A stretch of 64,000 bases of DNA from Limnovirga soli (GTDB lineage Bacteria > Bacteroidota > Bacteroidia > Chitinophagales > Chitinophagaceae). The stretch covers positions 1-64,000 of the forward strand of contig NZ_WHPF01000006.1 of assembly GCF_013106755.1 (NCBI RefSeq). Direction: 5' to 3'. Positions 56,620-64,000 of this stretch are shown in pieces; the stretch's first letter is position 1; each line of letters opens with the position of its first letter. A model generated the notes under the pieces. That model did not search any database. It saw nothing but the letters and a program-made list of their open reading frames with translations, and was not told where the DNA came from. The translations under genes and the position numbers were made by a program.

Positions 56620-56731
56620 AAATACGATATTACCAAAATTATAGTTTCAGGGCAACAAACAGGTTAAATTAATAATAATAAAAGGCCTAATACCAGTTGT
56701 TTAATCAGCTGCACCGCTATGGGCATCGCCG

Positions 56732-56751
56732 CTTGTGTCACTCACTTGTAC
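56732..56751 (-). repeat. Dispersed intergenic repeat, type II core
   Basis: Minus-strand gtacaagtgagtgacacaag, preceded by ccgaac and followed by cggcgatgcc. Confidence 0.85.
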
Positions 56752-56894
56752 GTTCGGTAAAGTGGGCAGCAGTTAGTACTGAAGCATTTTAGCATTGGGG
56801 TTTCCCAATACAAACTGGAAGCTAATACAATCGGTTATTAGCTAAAGGCAAATAACTATCAGCAATAGTTTGGTGTTCTTAAATTGTAGTATTT

Positions 56895-56912
56895 ATACCC
56901 TATGCAGGGTAT
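56895..56912. promoter_or_regulatory. Palindromic operator-like site
   Basis: ataccct-atgc-agggtat, a perfect 7-bp inverted repeat 45 nt upstream of the DUF4440 start. It could bind a dimeric repressor; no regulator gene is adjacent. Confidence 0.3.
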
Positions 56913-56957
56913 GATACACAACCCTTTCAACTATTACCTTTCATAAAATTATCAAAT

Positions 56958-57452
56958 ATGAAATCAATGCAAAGTTTTATGGTTGCCCTAATAATGGTGG
57001 CCTTAATTTCCTGTAATAACGAACCCGCTGCCGATACTACTTCAGCAGCCCCTGCTTTTAGTTTAGATTCAGCAAAAGCGGCTATTGCTGCCAGTAATGA
57101 TGCATTTATGGCCGCATTTACCAAAGGGGATTCTACCGGTGTTGCAGCTTGCTATGCTACTGATGGCAAAATAATGCCTGCTGGTATGCCTGCTATAGAA
57201 GGACAAGCCGGTATCAGCGGTTTTGTAGCCGCATCTGTACACATGGGTTTAAAAGATTTTAAACTTAGCACCAGCAATGTTTGGGGTGGCGAAGAACTGG
57301 TTGGCGAAGAAGGTACATATACCCTTACCGCTGCAGATGGAACAGCTGTTGATAATGGTAAATATATTGTTCTCTGGAAAAAAGAAAACGGCGCCTGGAA
57401 AATGTTCCGCGATGTTTGGACAAGTAATGTACCGCCTGCACCAGTAAAATAA
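56958..57452 (+). CDS. DUF4440/SnoaL-like lipoprotein
   Basis: 164 residues. A lipoprotein signal ends at Cys19 (VALISCNN), so it is membrane-anchored. The SnoaL/NTF2-like fold is indicated by AIAASNDAFMAAFTKGDSTGVAACYATDGKIMP (read in parts) and by GKYIVLWKKENGAWKMFRDVW. Members bind small molecules or act as ketosteroid isomerase-like enzymes; the role here is unknown. It has its own terminator. Confidence 0.8.
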   Translation: MKSMQSFMVALIMVALISCNNEPAADTTSAAPAFSLDSAKAAIAASNDAFMAAFTKGDSTGVAACYATDGKIMPAGMPAIEGQAGISGFVAASVHMGLKDFKLSTSNVWGGEELVGEEGTYTLTAADGTAVDNGKYIVLWKKENGAWKMFRDVWTSNVPPAPVK

Positions 57453-57464
57453 GATGGTTTTAGT

Positions 57465-57506
57465 TAGTGGCTTTTAGCTGTTGGCTATTAGCTTTTAGCC
57501 AATAAC
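57465..57506. repeat. Degenerate gctaaaagc-type repeat
   Basis: tagtggcttttagctgttgg followed by ctattagcttttagcc, a palindrome-rich run like those at 2801-2849 and 57619-57678. Confidence 0.45.
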
Positions 57507-57553
57507 ATTCGTCTATACTACATCACAATAGTAAAACAGCTTAACACATATTT

Positions 57554-57592
57554 ACACCCGAAAACGGCAATTTGGTTTTCGGGTGTTTTTTT
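57554..57592 (+). terminator. Rho-independent terminator after the DUF4440 gene
   Basis: 11-12-bp stem acacccgaaaac / gttttcgggtgt then a T run. Confidence 0.85.
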
Positions 57593-57693
57593 GTTCTTTT
57601 TTAGACTAAAAAAGGTGAAAGCTAATGAAAATTGTTAGTTGTATAAAGCTAATGGCTAGCAGCTAAGGCTAATTGCTGAACTATGTTATAGCC

Positions 57694-57713
57694 GTACAAG
57701 AGTGCGACGCAAC
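57694..57713 (+). repeat. Dispersed intergenic repeat, type I core
   Basis: gtacaagagtgcgacgcaac followed by ggctgctt, in a convergent spacer next to a degenerate gctaa tract. Confidence 0.85.
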
Positions 57714-57751
57714 GGCTGCTTCATAGGTATTCATTTGCCGGGCTAATAAAA

Positions 57752-58753
57752 TCATTGACCTGCATATACCAACAAAGCCAAACCGGCAATAAATAATAAA
57801 AACATAGCTGCCAACAATCCATTAGTTGAACGGGGTGCATCTTTAAACTCTTTCCAGATAAAAACACCCCACAATGCGGCTATTAAAGTAGCACCTTGTC
57901 CCAGTGCATAGGAAATGGCCGGCCCGGCTTTACCAGCCGCAATTAAATTAAACTGATTGCCAATACCCCATATTAAACCGCCCAAAATACCCACCATATG
58001 GGTGCTCCACTTACCTTTAAAATAATCTGCATAAGTAACTGGCGGGCCCTGAAAAGGCTTTTTCATTAACAGGGTATTGAAAATTAAATTGCTACACACA
58101 ATGCCGGTGGCAAAAATAAATACAGCAGTATAGGGTGTCATTTTCCCAATAGCAGGCTGTTCAAAATTGTCCAAATCCATAGAAGCAGCAATAAAACGGT
58201 AAAAGAACGACATGAGTAAACCCGCCAGCAATGCCACCACAATACCTTTTGACGATACTTTTTGTTGGGTGGCAGCGGCTTTTTTATAGGCAATAGCATT
58301 TAATACAATGGCAATAGTTACGAGTATTACACCGGCAAAAATAAAGGTTGCATCGCCTTTTTGGGTAGCCATATAGTTTACCAACACTCCCAAAACCAGG
58401 GCCAGCCCAATGGCTACTGGAAAAGCAACGGCCATACCTGCCATAGCAATTGCGGCAGAAAATAAAATATTGGCTGCATTAAAAATTATACCTCCAATAA
58501 ATGCACTAATAATATTGGCTGTACTGGCCTGTGCCAGATCGTTGGTAAAATGGCGGCCCTGATCGCCATAACTGCCTAAGGTAAATGCTGCAAGTGTAGC
58601 ACAGAGAAAAATACCCAGCACATAATCCCAGTAAAACAATTCGAAACGCCAGGTTTTGCTGGCCAGCTTTTGGGTATTTGCCCAGGAGCCCCAGCATAAC
58701 ATGGTGATGATACAACAAAAAACAGCTACCGGATAAGATTGAACTATAAACAT
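57752..58753 (-). CDS. GRP-family sugar transporter
   Basis: 333 residues with about ten membrane helices, starting VFCCIITMLCWGSWANTQK, a signature of the glucose/ribose uptake (GRP, RhaT-related) family. Repeated glycine-rich helices (IGGIIFNAANILF, GILGGLIWGIGNQFN) are typical. It takes up a sugar across the inner membrane by proton or sodium symport. It lies 27 nt after the ADP-ribosylglycohydrolase gene and downstream of ribokinase, which makes ribose the likely substrate. Confidence 0.85.
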   Translation of the reverse strand: MFIVQSYPVAVFCCIITMLCWGSWANTQKLASKTWRFELFYWDYVLGIFLCATLAAFTLGSYGDQGRHFTNDLAQASTANIISAFIGGIIFNAANILFSAAIAMAGMAVAFPVAIGLALVLGVLVNYMATQKGDATFIFAGVILVTIAIVLNAIAYKKAAATQQKVSSKGIVVALLAGLLMSFFYRFIAASMDLDNFEQPAIGKMTPYTAVFIFATGIVCSNLIFNTLLMKKPFQGPPVTYADYFKGKWSTHMVGILGGLIWGIGNQFNLIAAGKAGPAISYALGQGATLIAALWGVFIWKEFKDAPRSTNGLLAAMFLLFIAGLALLVYAGQ

Positions 58754-58780
58754 AGTAAAGTCATTTTTGGATAGTTTACA

Positions 58781-60328
58781 TTATTGTTTGGCGGCACGCA
58801 TATTTTGTTGCATACCATCTATAGGCGCATTGGCATAAATAATTACGTCGTCGGTTTTAAAATAATCGGCACCTGTACGGTTCAGTATTTTAAATACCAC
58901 CGTATGTTTGGCATTGGGCAAATCGTAATTCCAGCAAAGCTCGTGGCGGCGGGTAGTAAAGCTGGAGGGTAATGCCGGTTGTTCTACCAGTTTATCATCA
59001 ATATACAAGGCAGTATTAAATGCAAAACTATTGGTACTGGCCCACTGGGCAGTTTCGCCCCTTAATACAAAACCGGTGCCTTCAAAAGAAAAGCTGATTT
59101 CGTTATTTGCCTGGTTAACCTGCGGTGTAATTTTTGCCACCGGGTATAATGAAGGAAAGCTTTTCTCAAACGCAACTGCTACAGGCTTTTGCAGCTTTAT
59201 TAACACACTGGTTTCGGTTTGTTTACCACCATTGTTTTCTATATTTTGAATGGCATGTTTATAGCCGGTAGCATATACATTATTCAGGCTCATAGTGGTA
59301 TATTTAAAATCAATATCCTCCGCCTCGTGCAAACCCATTTTCCAATAGTCCGGAATTTTATTATAACCCACTATGGCTCCCAAAATACCACCAGCGCTGG
59401 ATGGATTACAATCTGCATCCTGACCGCAACGCGTAGCAATTTCAAGGGTTTTGGTAAAATTCCCATTACCATATAATAACCCGATAATTACATAGGCCGC
59501 ATTTACTTTGGCATCAATATTAAAGGGTGCAAAAACACCATCGGGGCAGCCAATATCGTTGGCCCATTTTCTTTGTACTTCCAGCCAGGTAGCTTTCCAA
59601 TCAGCAGGATATTTTTTATGCAGGGCAATTACATCCTGCATACATTTATAAAACTCGCTTTGTGCAGGTATGGTTTTTAATGCCTCAGTAACTATATAAT
59701 TTATATCACTTGAAACAAATGCCAGTGAGTACATGGCTCCAACATATACACCGCCATACCAGCCATCACCATAATTCATAATATGGCCAATCTTGTCGCT
59801 GATGGCAGAAGCGGTATTAGGCATAGCCGGACTCATCAATCCGGCAAAATCGCTTTCAATCTGATAATCTATACAATCTGCATGGGGGTTATTTTTCCAA
59901 AAGCCGCTTTGTGGTGCTTTAATACCATTTAGCAAATTATACCGGGCGGCCTGGTTGGCATGCCATAATGCATAACCTGCATGTGCAAAGGCATTGGCAA
60001 ATGAATCTACCGGTGCCAGTAACCCATATTTTTCAAAAACGTCAACAAAAGTCAGGTCCATATACAAATCATCATACAGGCCGGGATTATTAATCATGGC
60101 ATCTTTTAAATAACCATTATACCATTTCAGCGGTTGATAATCCCCAATAAAAGTACCCTGAAACCTAAACTCATAAGGTCCGCCAAACGTAACCCCAATG
60201 GTTTGTCCAGCCCAGCCGCCCATAATTTTGTTTTTCAATTCCTCTTTAGACAAGCTAACAAAACCAGATTGTGCTTGTACGGCAGATGCAAACAATACAA
60301 ACACTAAAAGCTTAATAACAGATTTCAT
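58781..60328 (-). CDS. Exported ADP-ribosylglycohydrolase-family enzyme
   Basis: 515 residues with a signal peptide (1-19, ending VQAQ). The ARH-type fold is shown by IMGGWAGQTIGVTFG (35-49), the metal-binding DDLYMDLTFVDVFE (about 86-99) and the second metal cluster GQDADCNPSSAGGILGA (about 307-323), which hold the magnesium ligands. The C-terminal part (about 370-515) looks like a beta-sandwich, perhaps carbohydrate-binding. Export is unusual for this family and suggests hydrolysis of an external N- or O-glycoside, possibly freeing ribose. It lies between ribokinase (98-nt spacer with a repeat) and the sugar transporter. Confidence 0.82.
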   Translation of the reverse strand: MKSVIKLLVFVLFASAVQAQSGFVSLSKEELKNKIMGGWAGQTIGVTFGGPYEFRFQGTFIGDYQPLKWYNGYLKDAMINNPGLYDDLYMDLTFVDVFEKYGLLAPVDSFANAFAHAGYALWHANQAARYNLLNGIKAPQSGFWKNNPHADCIDYQIESDFAGLMSPAMPNTASAISDKIGHIMNYGDGWYGGVYVGAMYSLAFVSSDINYIVTEALKTIPAQSEFYKCMQDVIALHKKYPADWKATWLEVQRKWANDIGCPDGVFAPFNIDAKVNAAYVIIGLLYGNGNFTKTLEIATRCGQDADCNPSSAGGILGAIVGYNKIPDYWKMGLHEAEDIDFKYTTMSLNNVYATGYKHAIQNIENNGGKQTETSVLIKLQKPVAVAFEKSFPSLYPVAKITPQVNQANNEISFSFEGTGFVLRGETAQWASTNSFAFNTALYIDDKLVEQPALPSSFTTRRHELCWNYDLPNAKHTVVFKILNRTGADYFKTDDVIIYANAPIDGMQQNMRAAKQ

Positions 60329-60369
60329 ATTGGTTTATTTAATGTACTAAGCTGCAGTAGTACTATGGT

Positions 60370-60407
60370 GCATTACTTGCGTCGCACTCTTGTACGCCAG
60401 GTAATAC
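60370..60407 (-). repeat. Dispersed intergenic repeat, type I, with imperfect arms
   Basis: Minus-strand core gtacaagagtgcgacgcaag (60376-60395) flanked by gcattac (60370-60376) and gtaatac (60401-60407), inverted with one mismatch. It lies between rbsK and the ADP-ribosylglycohydrolase gene. Confidence 0.85.
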
Positions 60408-60426
60408 TATGCAGCTTTATGTTGGT

Positions 60427-61338
60427 TTATAAATTCTCTACTTCATTTAAATACGGTGCCGATGCCTGCGCACCTAAGCGGGTTACCGCAATAGCAGCAG
60501 CTTTAACGGCAAATCGCACAGCAGCAGTTATATCACTACCATTAGCCAGTGCAACTACCAGGGCGCCATTAAATACATCGCCGGCAGCAGTAGTATCTAT
60601 GGCAGTTACGGGTATGGCATCAATAAAAACAAATTGACCATTGGTAAATAGTAAAGCCCCTTTTGCACCCATTGTAATAATTATATTGGCAACCCCTTTT
60701 GCGTGTAAAATATGTGCGGCAGTCTCAGCATCTGCAACGGTATTAACTAGTATGCCTGTTAATAAAGCAGCTTCATGTTCATTTGGGGTTATAATGCTGA
60801 TGTTTTGCAGTAATACATCGCTTAAAGGCATGGCTGGTGCAGGGTTAAGCACTACAATTTTGTTGGCAGCACTGGCAATAGCAGCTACATATTCTACAGT
60901 GGCCATGGGAATTTCAAGCTGCAATAACACCATGTTGGCCCCGGTTACCAACGCTTGCTGCGCTTTAATATCATCCACCGTTAAAGCAGCATTGGCCCCT
61001 GAAGCTACTACAATGCTGTTTTCGCCTTTATCATCTACAGTAATCATGGCAACACCAGAAGGATGTGCAGCATCGGTAAGCACGCCTTGTGTATGTATGC
61101 CTTCTGCATTAAACAATGCAAGTGCCTGTTTACCAAAAATATCGTTGCCTGTTTTTGCAATAAAATCAACATCACCACCCAATCTGGCAGCGGCCACAGC
61201 CTGGTTGGCACCCTTACCACCGGCATTCATAAAAAAAGTGCCGCCAATAATGGTTTCACCTGGTTTGGGTATATGCGCCGATTTTATTACCATATCGGTA
61301 TTGGAGCTGCCCACTACCAGTATTTTTTTACTGCTCAT
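60427..61338 (-). CDS. rbsK: Ribokinase
   Basis: A 303-residue PfkB-family kinase that phosphorylates ribose to ribose 5-phosphate. N-terminal SSNTDMVIKSAHIPKPGETI, the GGKGANQAVAAARLGG signature (40-55) and the catalytic Asp254 in DTTAAGDVFNGAL are intact. It is first in the minus-strand set that continues to the exported glycohydrolase and the sugar transporter, which together suggest a ribose or nucleoside scavenging pathway. The ATG at 61338 is the natural start. Confidence 0.94.
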   Translation of the reverse strand: MSSKKILVVGSSNTDMVIKSAHIPKPGETIIGGTFFMNAGGKGANQAVAAARLGGDVDFIAKTGNDIFGKQALALFNAEGIHTQGVLTDAAHPSGVAMITVDDKGENSIVVASGANAALTVDDIKAQQALVTGANMVLLQLEIPMATVEYVAAIASAANKIVVLNPAPAMPLSDVLLQNISIITPNEHEAALLTGILVNTVADAETAAHILHAKGVANIIITMGAKGALLFTNGQFVFIDAIPVTAIDTTAAGDVFNGALVVALANGSDITAAVRFAVKAAAIAVTRLGAQASAPYLNEVENL

Positions 61339-61647
61339 ATGCTTTATTTAGTCAATCGTTATACTTTCTAAAAATATACTATTTTTTATATCCATGCACT
61401 TTTAAAGGGTAATGTAACTACACATATTTTTTTTGTATTTGTGTGGGCGTAAATTTTAGAAAGTTGGGTATTTATTTTATGCACTATGATAAAAAACGCA
61501 TCTTTTCCCTTGTATATAAGCTGCATAGCATTACCTGTAGTACAAGAGTGCGACGCAACGGATGTTAAATGCTTAATAAAAAGCAGAGCCAATAATACCC
61601 TACCTGTTACAATAGCAGGTTATAGAAGTATTGCTTAATTTTAAAAT
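61339..61647. other. Divergent intergenic region, rbsK and transglutaminase gene
   Basis: 309 nt, AT-rich, with one type I repeat (61540-61559). No other feature was recognised. Confidence 0.5.
61540..61559 (+). repeat. Dispersed intergenic repeat, type I core
   Basis: gtacaagagtgcgacgcaac, preceded by agcattacctgta and followed by ggatgttaaatgc. Confidence 0.85.
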
Positions 61648-62670
61648 ATGGGGGTACAATTTTTTAGACTTTTAACTTGTCTGGTTTTTGGATGCATAGG
61701 ATCAATCTGTGTTACTGCGCAGACAAATAAAAATCCCCTGCCTAAACTGGCCGCCGAAATAACTGCAGGTGATAGTACCGATAAACAAAAAGTTCGGTCT
61801 ATTTTTAACTGGGTAACCAGCCATATTGATTATAATGTTGCCATTTTTAACCGTAGCAGCCGCAACCCGCAACGCGATTATAGTATGGAGGAAGACGATG
61901 ATTCCACTGCCCCATTACAACCCTTAAATATTCGGGTGGCATTAACAGTACTGGAACGCGGAACAGCCGTTTGTGATGGTTATGCCAGGCTGTTTAAAGT
62001 GCTATGCGATTATACCAAAATACCCTGCGAAATTATTACTGGATATGGCAAAACTAATATAAACCGTACAGGAACACAATTTAGAAGTAATCATAAATGG
62101 AATGCTGTTTTTTTGGATAGTGCCTGGCACTTATTGGATGCCACCTGGGCCAGCGGTTATATTAATTACCGCAACGAATTTGAAAGAGCCATAAACTATA
62201 ATTATTTTCTTACACAACCAGCTCAATTTGCCGAAGACCATTACCCCGAAGAACAAAAATGGATGTTGCTGGATTCTTTTGCGATAATGAAAGAGTTTAA
62301 TGCTACCCCTTTTAAAACAGGCGCTTTTAATAGAAATTATATTGCCGGTTTTACCCCCGTGAACGGCATTATAGAAACCCATGTGGGAGATAGTATTGTA
62401 GTTAGCCTGCAAAATAACCGCACCAAAAAACTATTATGGGCTACAGATATTGCCAATATTGATTCATCTACCATTTTTATTTTGCAATGTTGCGGGGCTG
62501 GCAAACCGGTGAATACCATTCAGGGTAATACCGTGAGTTATACTTATCATGTTACAAACGCCCATATGCAATGGCTGAATATTATTTATAATGATGAATT
62601 GTTAATGCGCTATCGCATTAAAATAAATGAGGGCGCTGGTACAATACAAAAGCCAAATCAATCCCCATAA
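61648..62670 (+). CDS. Exported transglutaminase-like protein
   Basis: 340 residues with a signal peptide (about 1-24). The transglutaminase-core triad is Cys109 (GTAVCDGYARLF), His149 (NHKWNAVFLD) and Asp164 (WHLLDATWASG). This fold covers peptidases and crosslinkers; the exported, stand-alone form is common in Bacteroidota with no proven substrate. The C-terminal half (about 235-330) looks like a beta-rich domain. It is followed 45 nt later by the NUDIX gene on the same strand. Confidence 0.85.
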   Translation: MGVQFFRLLTCLVFGCIGSICVTAQTNKNPLPKLAAEITAGDSTDKQKVRSIFNWVTSHIDYNVAIFNRSSRNPQRDYSMEEDDDSTAPLQPLNIRVALTVLERGTAVCDGYARLFKVLCDYTKIPCEIITGYGKTNINRTGTQFRSNHKWNAVFLDSAWHLLDATWASGYINYRNEFERAINYNYFLTQPAQFAEDHYPEEQKWMLLDSFAIMKEFNATPFKTGAFNRNYIAGFTPVNGIIETHVGDSIVVSLQNNRTKKLLWATDIANIDSSTIFILQCCGAGKPVNTIQGNTVSYTYHVTNAHMQWLNIIYNDELLMRYRIKINEGAGTIQKPNQSP

Positions 62671-62715
62671 AAGACATTGTGCATTTTGATATAGAAAAAA
62701 AATTAATTTACGGGT

Positions 62716-63315
62716 ATGAAAGAATATCCCAACCCCTGGAAAATAATTGACCAGCATATTGCCTATAACAATAACTGGATTACCGTAACCCATTTTAATG
62801 TATTAAATCCATCTGGCGGCAAAGGCATTTATGGAAAAGTGCATTTTAAAAATATTGCCATTGGTATTGTACCTATTGATGAAGATGGCAATACTTACCT
62901 GGTAGGGCAATACCGTTTTCCAATTGACCAGTATAGCTGGGAAATACCCGAAGGCGGCGGCCCATTGGAAGATGATCCACTCTACTCAGCACAAAGGGAA
63001 TTACATGAAGAAACCGGCTTACAAGCCAGCAACTGGTATAAAATTCTTGACCTGCATGTGTCAAATTCAGTAAGTGATGAAGCCTGTATTGTTTATGTAG
63101 CTACCGGGCTTACACAATTGGCTGCCATGCCCGAAGAAACCGAGGATATTACCGTAAAAAAAATACCATTTGATGAGGTATATCAAATGGTACAAAGAGG
63201 TGACATAACTGATGCCATTACTGTATCAGCTATACTGCAAACCAAGATTTTATTGTGCGAGAAAAAAATAACACTAAAATCTTTTAGCCAAAGCCTTGTT
63301 GCCGAAATCCAATAA
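62716..63315 (+). CDS. NUDIX hydrolase, ADP-ribose pyrophosphatase-like
   Basis: 199 residues. The Nudix box runs about 80-102 (GGGPLEDDPLYSAQRELHEE then TGL), with the first Glu of the motif shifted or replaced by Asp86. QYRFPIDQYSWEIPEGG upstream is typical of ADP-ribose/NDP-sugar pyrophosphatases (NudF type). It splits nucleoside diphosphate derivatives. Its last 42 nt overlap the 3' end of the convergent thioredoxin gene. A link with the ADP-ribosylglycohydrolase set nearby is possible but speculative. Confidence 0.88.
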   Translation: MKEYPNPWKIIDQHIAYNNNWITVTHFNVLNPSGGKGIYGKVHFKNIAIGIVPIDEDGNTYLVGQYRFPIDQYSWEIPEGGGPLEDDPLYSAQRELHEETGLQASNWYKILDLHVSNSVSDEACIVYVATGLTQLAAMPEETEDITVKKIPFDEVYQMVQRGDITDAITVSAILQTKILLCEKKITLKSFSQSLVAEIQ

Positions 63316-63747
63316 CTGTGCATCATCAATATAACCAACAGAAATGGCTACGGGGTTACCATCACCATCTGCAACAATAAGTGTTGGATAACCTTCTATT
63401 GCAAATTTTCTGGCTAAATCGGGGCCAACAGATTTTTCGCCGTCAACTGTAATATTAATAAAGTTCTTATTAAAAAATGCCGCTACTTTGGGGTCGGAGA
63501 AAGTATTCTTTTTTAACATTTTGCAGGGTCCGCACCAGGTAGCATAAATATCCAGAAATATTAATTTTTTTTGTGCTTTGGCTTGTTGTAAAGCCTTGTT
63601 CCAATCCTGTTCAATAAATAGAATGCCCTTTTCAGCAACAGGTTTTATTTTGGGGTGTATATCCTTTTTGGCTGCAAATGCTGCCAATGTTATAACGGCC
63701 ACAATGCTTACGGCCAGCATGGTTACAAACAGTTTATTCAATTTCAT
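63274..63747 (-). CDS. Exported thioredoxin-fold protein
   Basis: About 157 residues from the ATG at 63747 (MKLNKLFVTMLAVSIVAVITL, a signal or anchor segment). The active site is WCGPCK (Cys75 and Cys78 counted from the upstream Met at 63756). LIFLDIYATWCGPCKMLKKN and YPTLIVADGDG mark the thioredoxin fold. It likely reduces or oxidises periplasmic disulfides. Its 3' end overlaps the NUDIX gene by 42 nt on the opposite strand. Confidence 0.88.
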   Translation of the reverse strand: MKLNKLFVTMLAVSIVAVITLAAFAAKKDIHPKIKPVAEKGILFIEQDWNKALQQAKAQKKLIFLDIYATWCGPCKMLKKNTFSDPKVAAFFNKNFINITVDGEKSVGPDLARKFAIEGYPTLIVADGDGNPVAISVGYIDDAQLLDFGNKALAKRF

Positions 63748-63901
63748 AGTAATCAATTTTTACTCAGGTACGAAATAACAATCTTTCCCTTACAATAATA
63801 ACTGATTTATTAATGCTTTAACGTTTAGCATGTTAAATTTTACTGGCATGTACATTGGCGCAGGTTCAATATATTTGAGGATTAAGTTTTAATATTTATA
63901 T

Positions 63902-64000
63902 ATGAGCCATCCCATTAAAACCGCCATTGTAGGTTTTGGCGCTGCAGGTAAGTTTATGCATGCTCCTTTTATTGTTACCCAACCTCAGCATTATGAAGTA
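63902..64000 (+). CDS. Gfo/Idh/MocA-family oxidoreductase, 5' fragment
   Basis: The first 33 codons of a gene cut by the window edge. It starts at ATG 63902 and reads IKTAIVGFGAAGKFMHAPFI, the NAD-binding opening (GFGAAG) of cytoplasmic Gfo/Idh/MocA proteins of the YdgJ type. No signal peptide is seen. The rest lies outside the window. Confidence 0.8.
   Translation, partial: MSHPIKTAIVGFGAAGKFMHAPFIVTQPQHYEV

Larger units (their letters stand above)
56620..56957. other. Divergent intergenic region, ruvA and DUF4440 gene
   Basis: 338 nt holding a type II repeat (56732-56751), a gctaa-type degenerate tract (56821-56852), and a 7-bp inverted repeat ataccct/agggtat (56895-56901, 56906-56912) upstream of the DUF4440 gene. 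Confidence 0.5.

Noticed and set aside
79-61559. CRISPR array
   Set aside because: Cores are widely and irregularly spaced, in both orientations, without spacer-sized units and without cas genes.
79-61559. DNA uptake sequence or chromosome-orienting motif
   Set aside because: Such motifs also occur inside coding genes and show strand bias. These copies are nearly all intergenic and of mixed orientation, although a role in uptake cannot be excluded.

Overview
The window is about 64 kb of chromosome from a Bacteroidota bacterium, most likely family Chitinophagaceae (placement inferred from gene content, not from a marker tree). Supporting features are a SusC/SusD pair, SprA (the giant type IX secretion translocon) next to ruvA, TonB receptors, DUF5689 and DUF5690 proteins, GRP-type sugar transport, moderate-to-low GC, and start sites that usually lack Shine-Dalgarno sequences. 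No rRNA, tRNA, CRISPR array, phage or transposase gene was seen.

Layout. 0.1-5 kb: a YdfG-like SDR enzyme, an MbnP/MbnH-type copper protein and di-heme enzyme pair, a secreted Gfo/Idh/MocA protein and a small secreted unknown. 5-10 kb: leucine biosynthesis on the minus strand (leuC, leuD, an IPMS/citramalate synthase-type leuA, leuB). 10.6-13.1 kb: SGNH hydrolase, an ECF sigma factor with a membrane partner, and a YqaE-like protein. 13.2-26.9 kb: a minus-strand block reading SusC, SusD, secreted alkaline-phosphatase-superfamily enzyme, PhnZ-like oxygenase, PhnA, PhnY, PhnW, an FAD amine oxidoreductase and a DUF5690 MFS carrier. It looks like a phosphonate (2-aminoethylphosphonate) utilisation locus: 2-AEP to phosphonoacetaldehyde (PhnW), to phosphonoacetate (PhnY), to acetate plus phosphate (PhnA), with PhnZ as a parallel oxidative branch.

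27.5-40.1 kb: a CheY-like regulator, two multi-PAS histidine kinases, and a secreted nuclease divergent from a TonB receptor and a DUF5689/lamin-tail lipoprotein (possible extracellular DNA or phosphoester use). 40.3-42.3 kb: an AT-rich island of three unrecognised small genes, each preceded by a copy of a second repeat. 42.6-48.5 kb: M20 peptidase, esterase and nucleotide-sugar genes. 48.7-56.6 kb: sprA and ruvA. 57-64 kb: DUF4440 lipoprotein, a ribose/ADP-ribose-like scavenging set (ribokinase, secreted ADP-ribosylglycohydrolase, sugar transporter), transglutaminase, NUDIX, thioredoxin, and the start of a Gfo/Idh/MocA gene.

The most unusual structural signal is a dispersed intergenic repeat. 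A 17-24 nt core in three interchangeable subtypes (I gtacaagagtgcgacgcaag; II gtacaagtgagtgacacaag; III ending accgagcgtggcaa) appears 25 times, in either orientation, almost only between genes. Some copies carry short imperfect inverted arms (gcattac / gtaatgc), one supplies the C-terminal codons of an esterase, and one lies across an alternative start. I know of no named family matching it.
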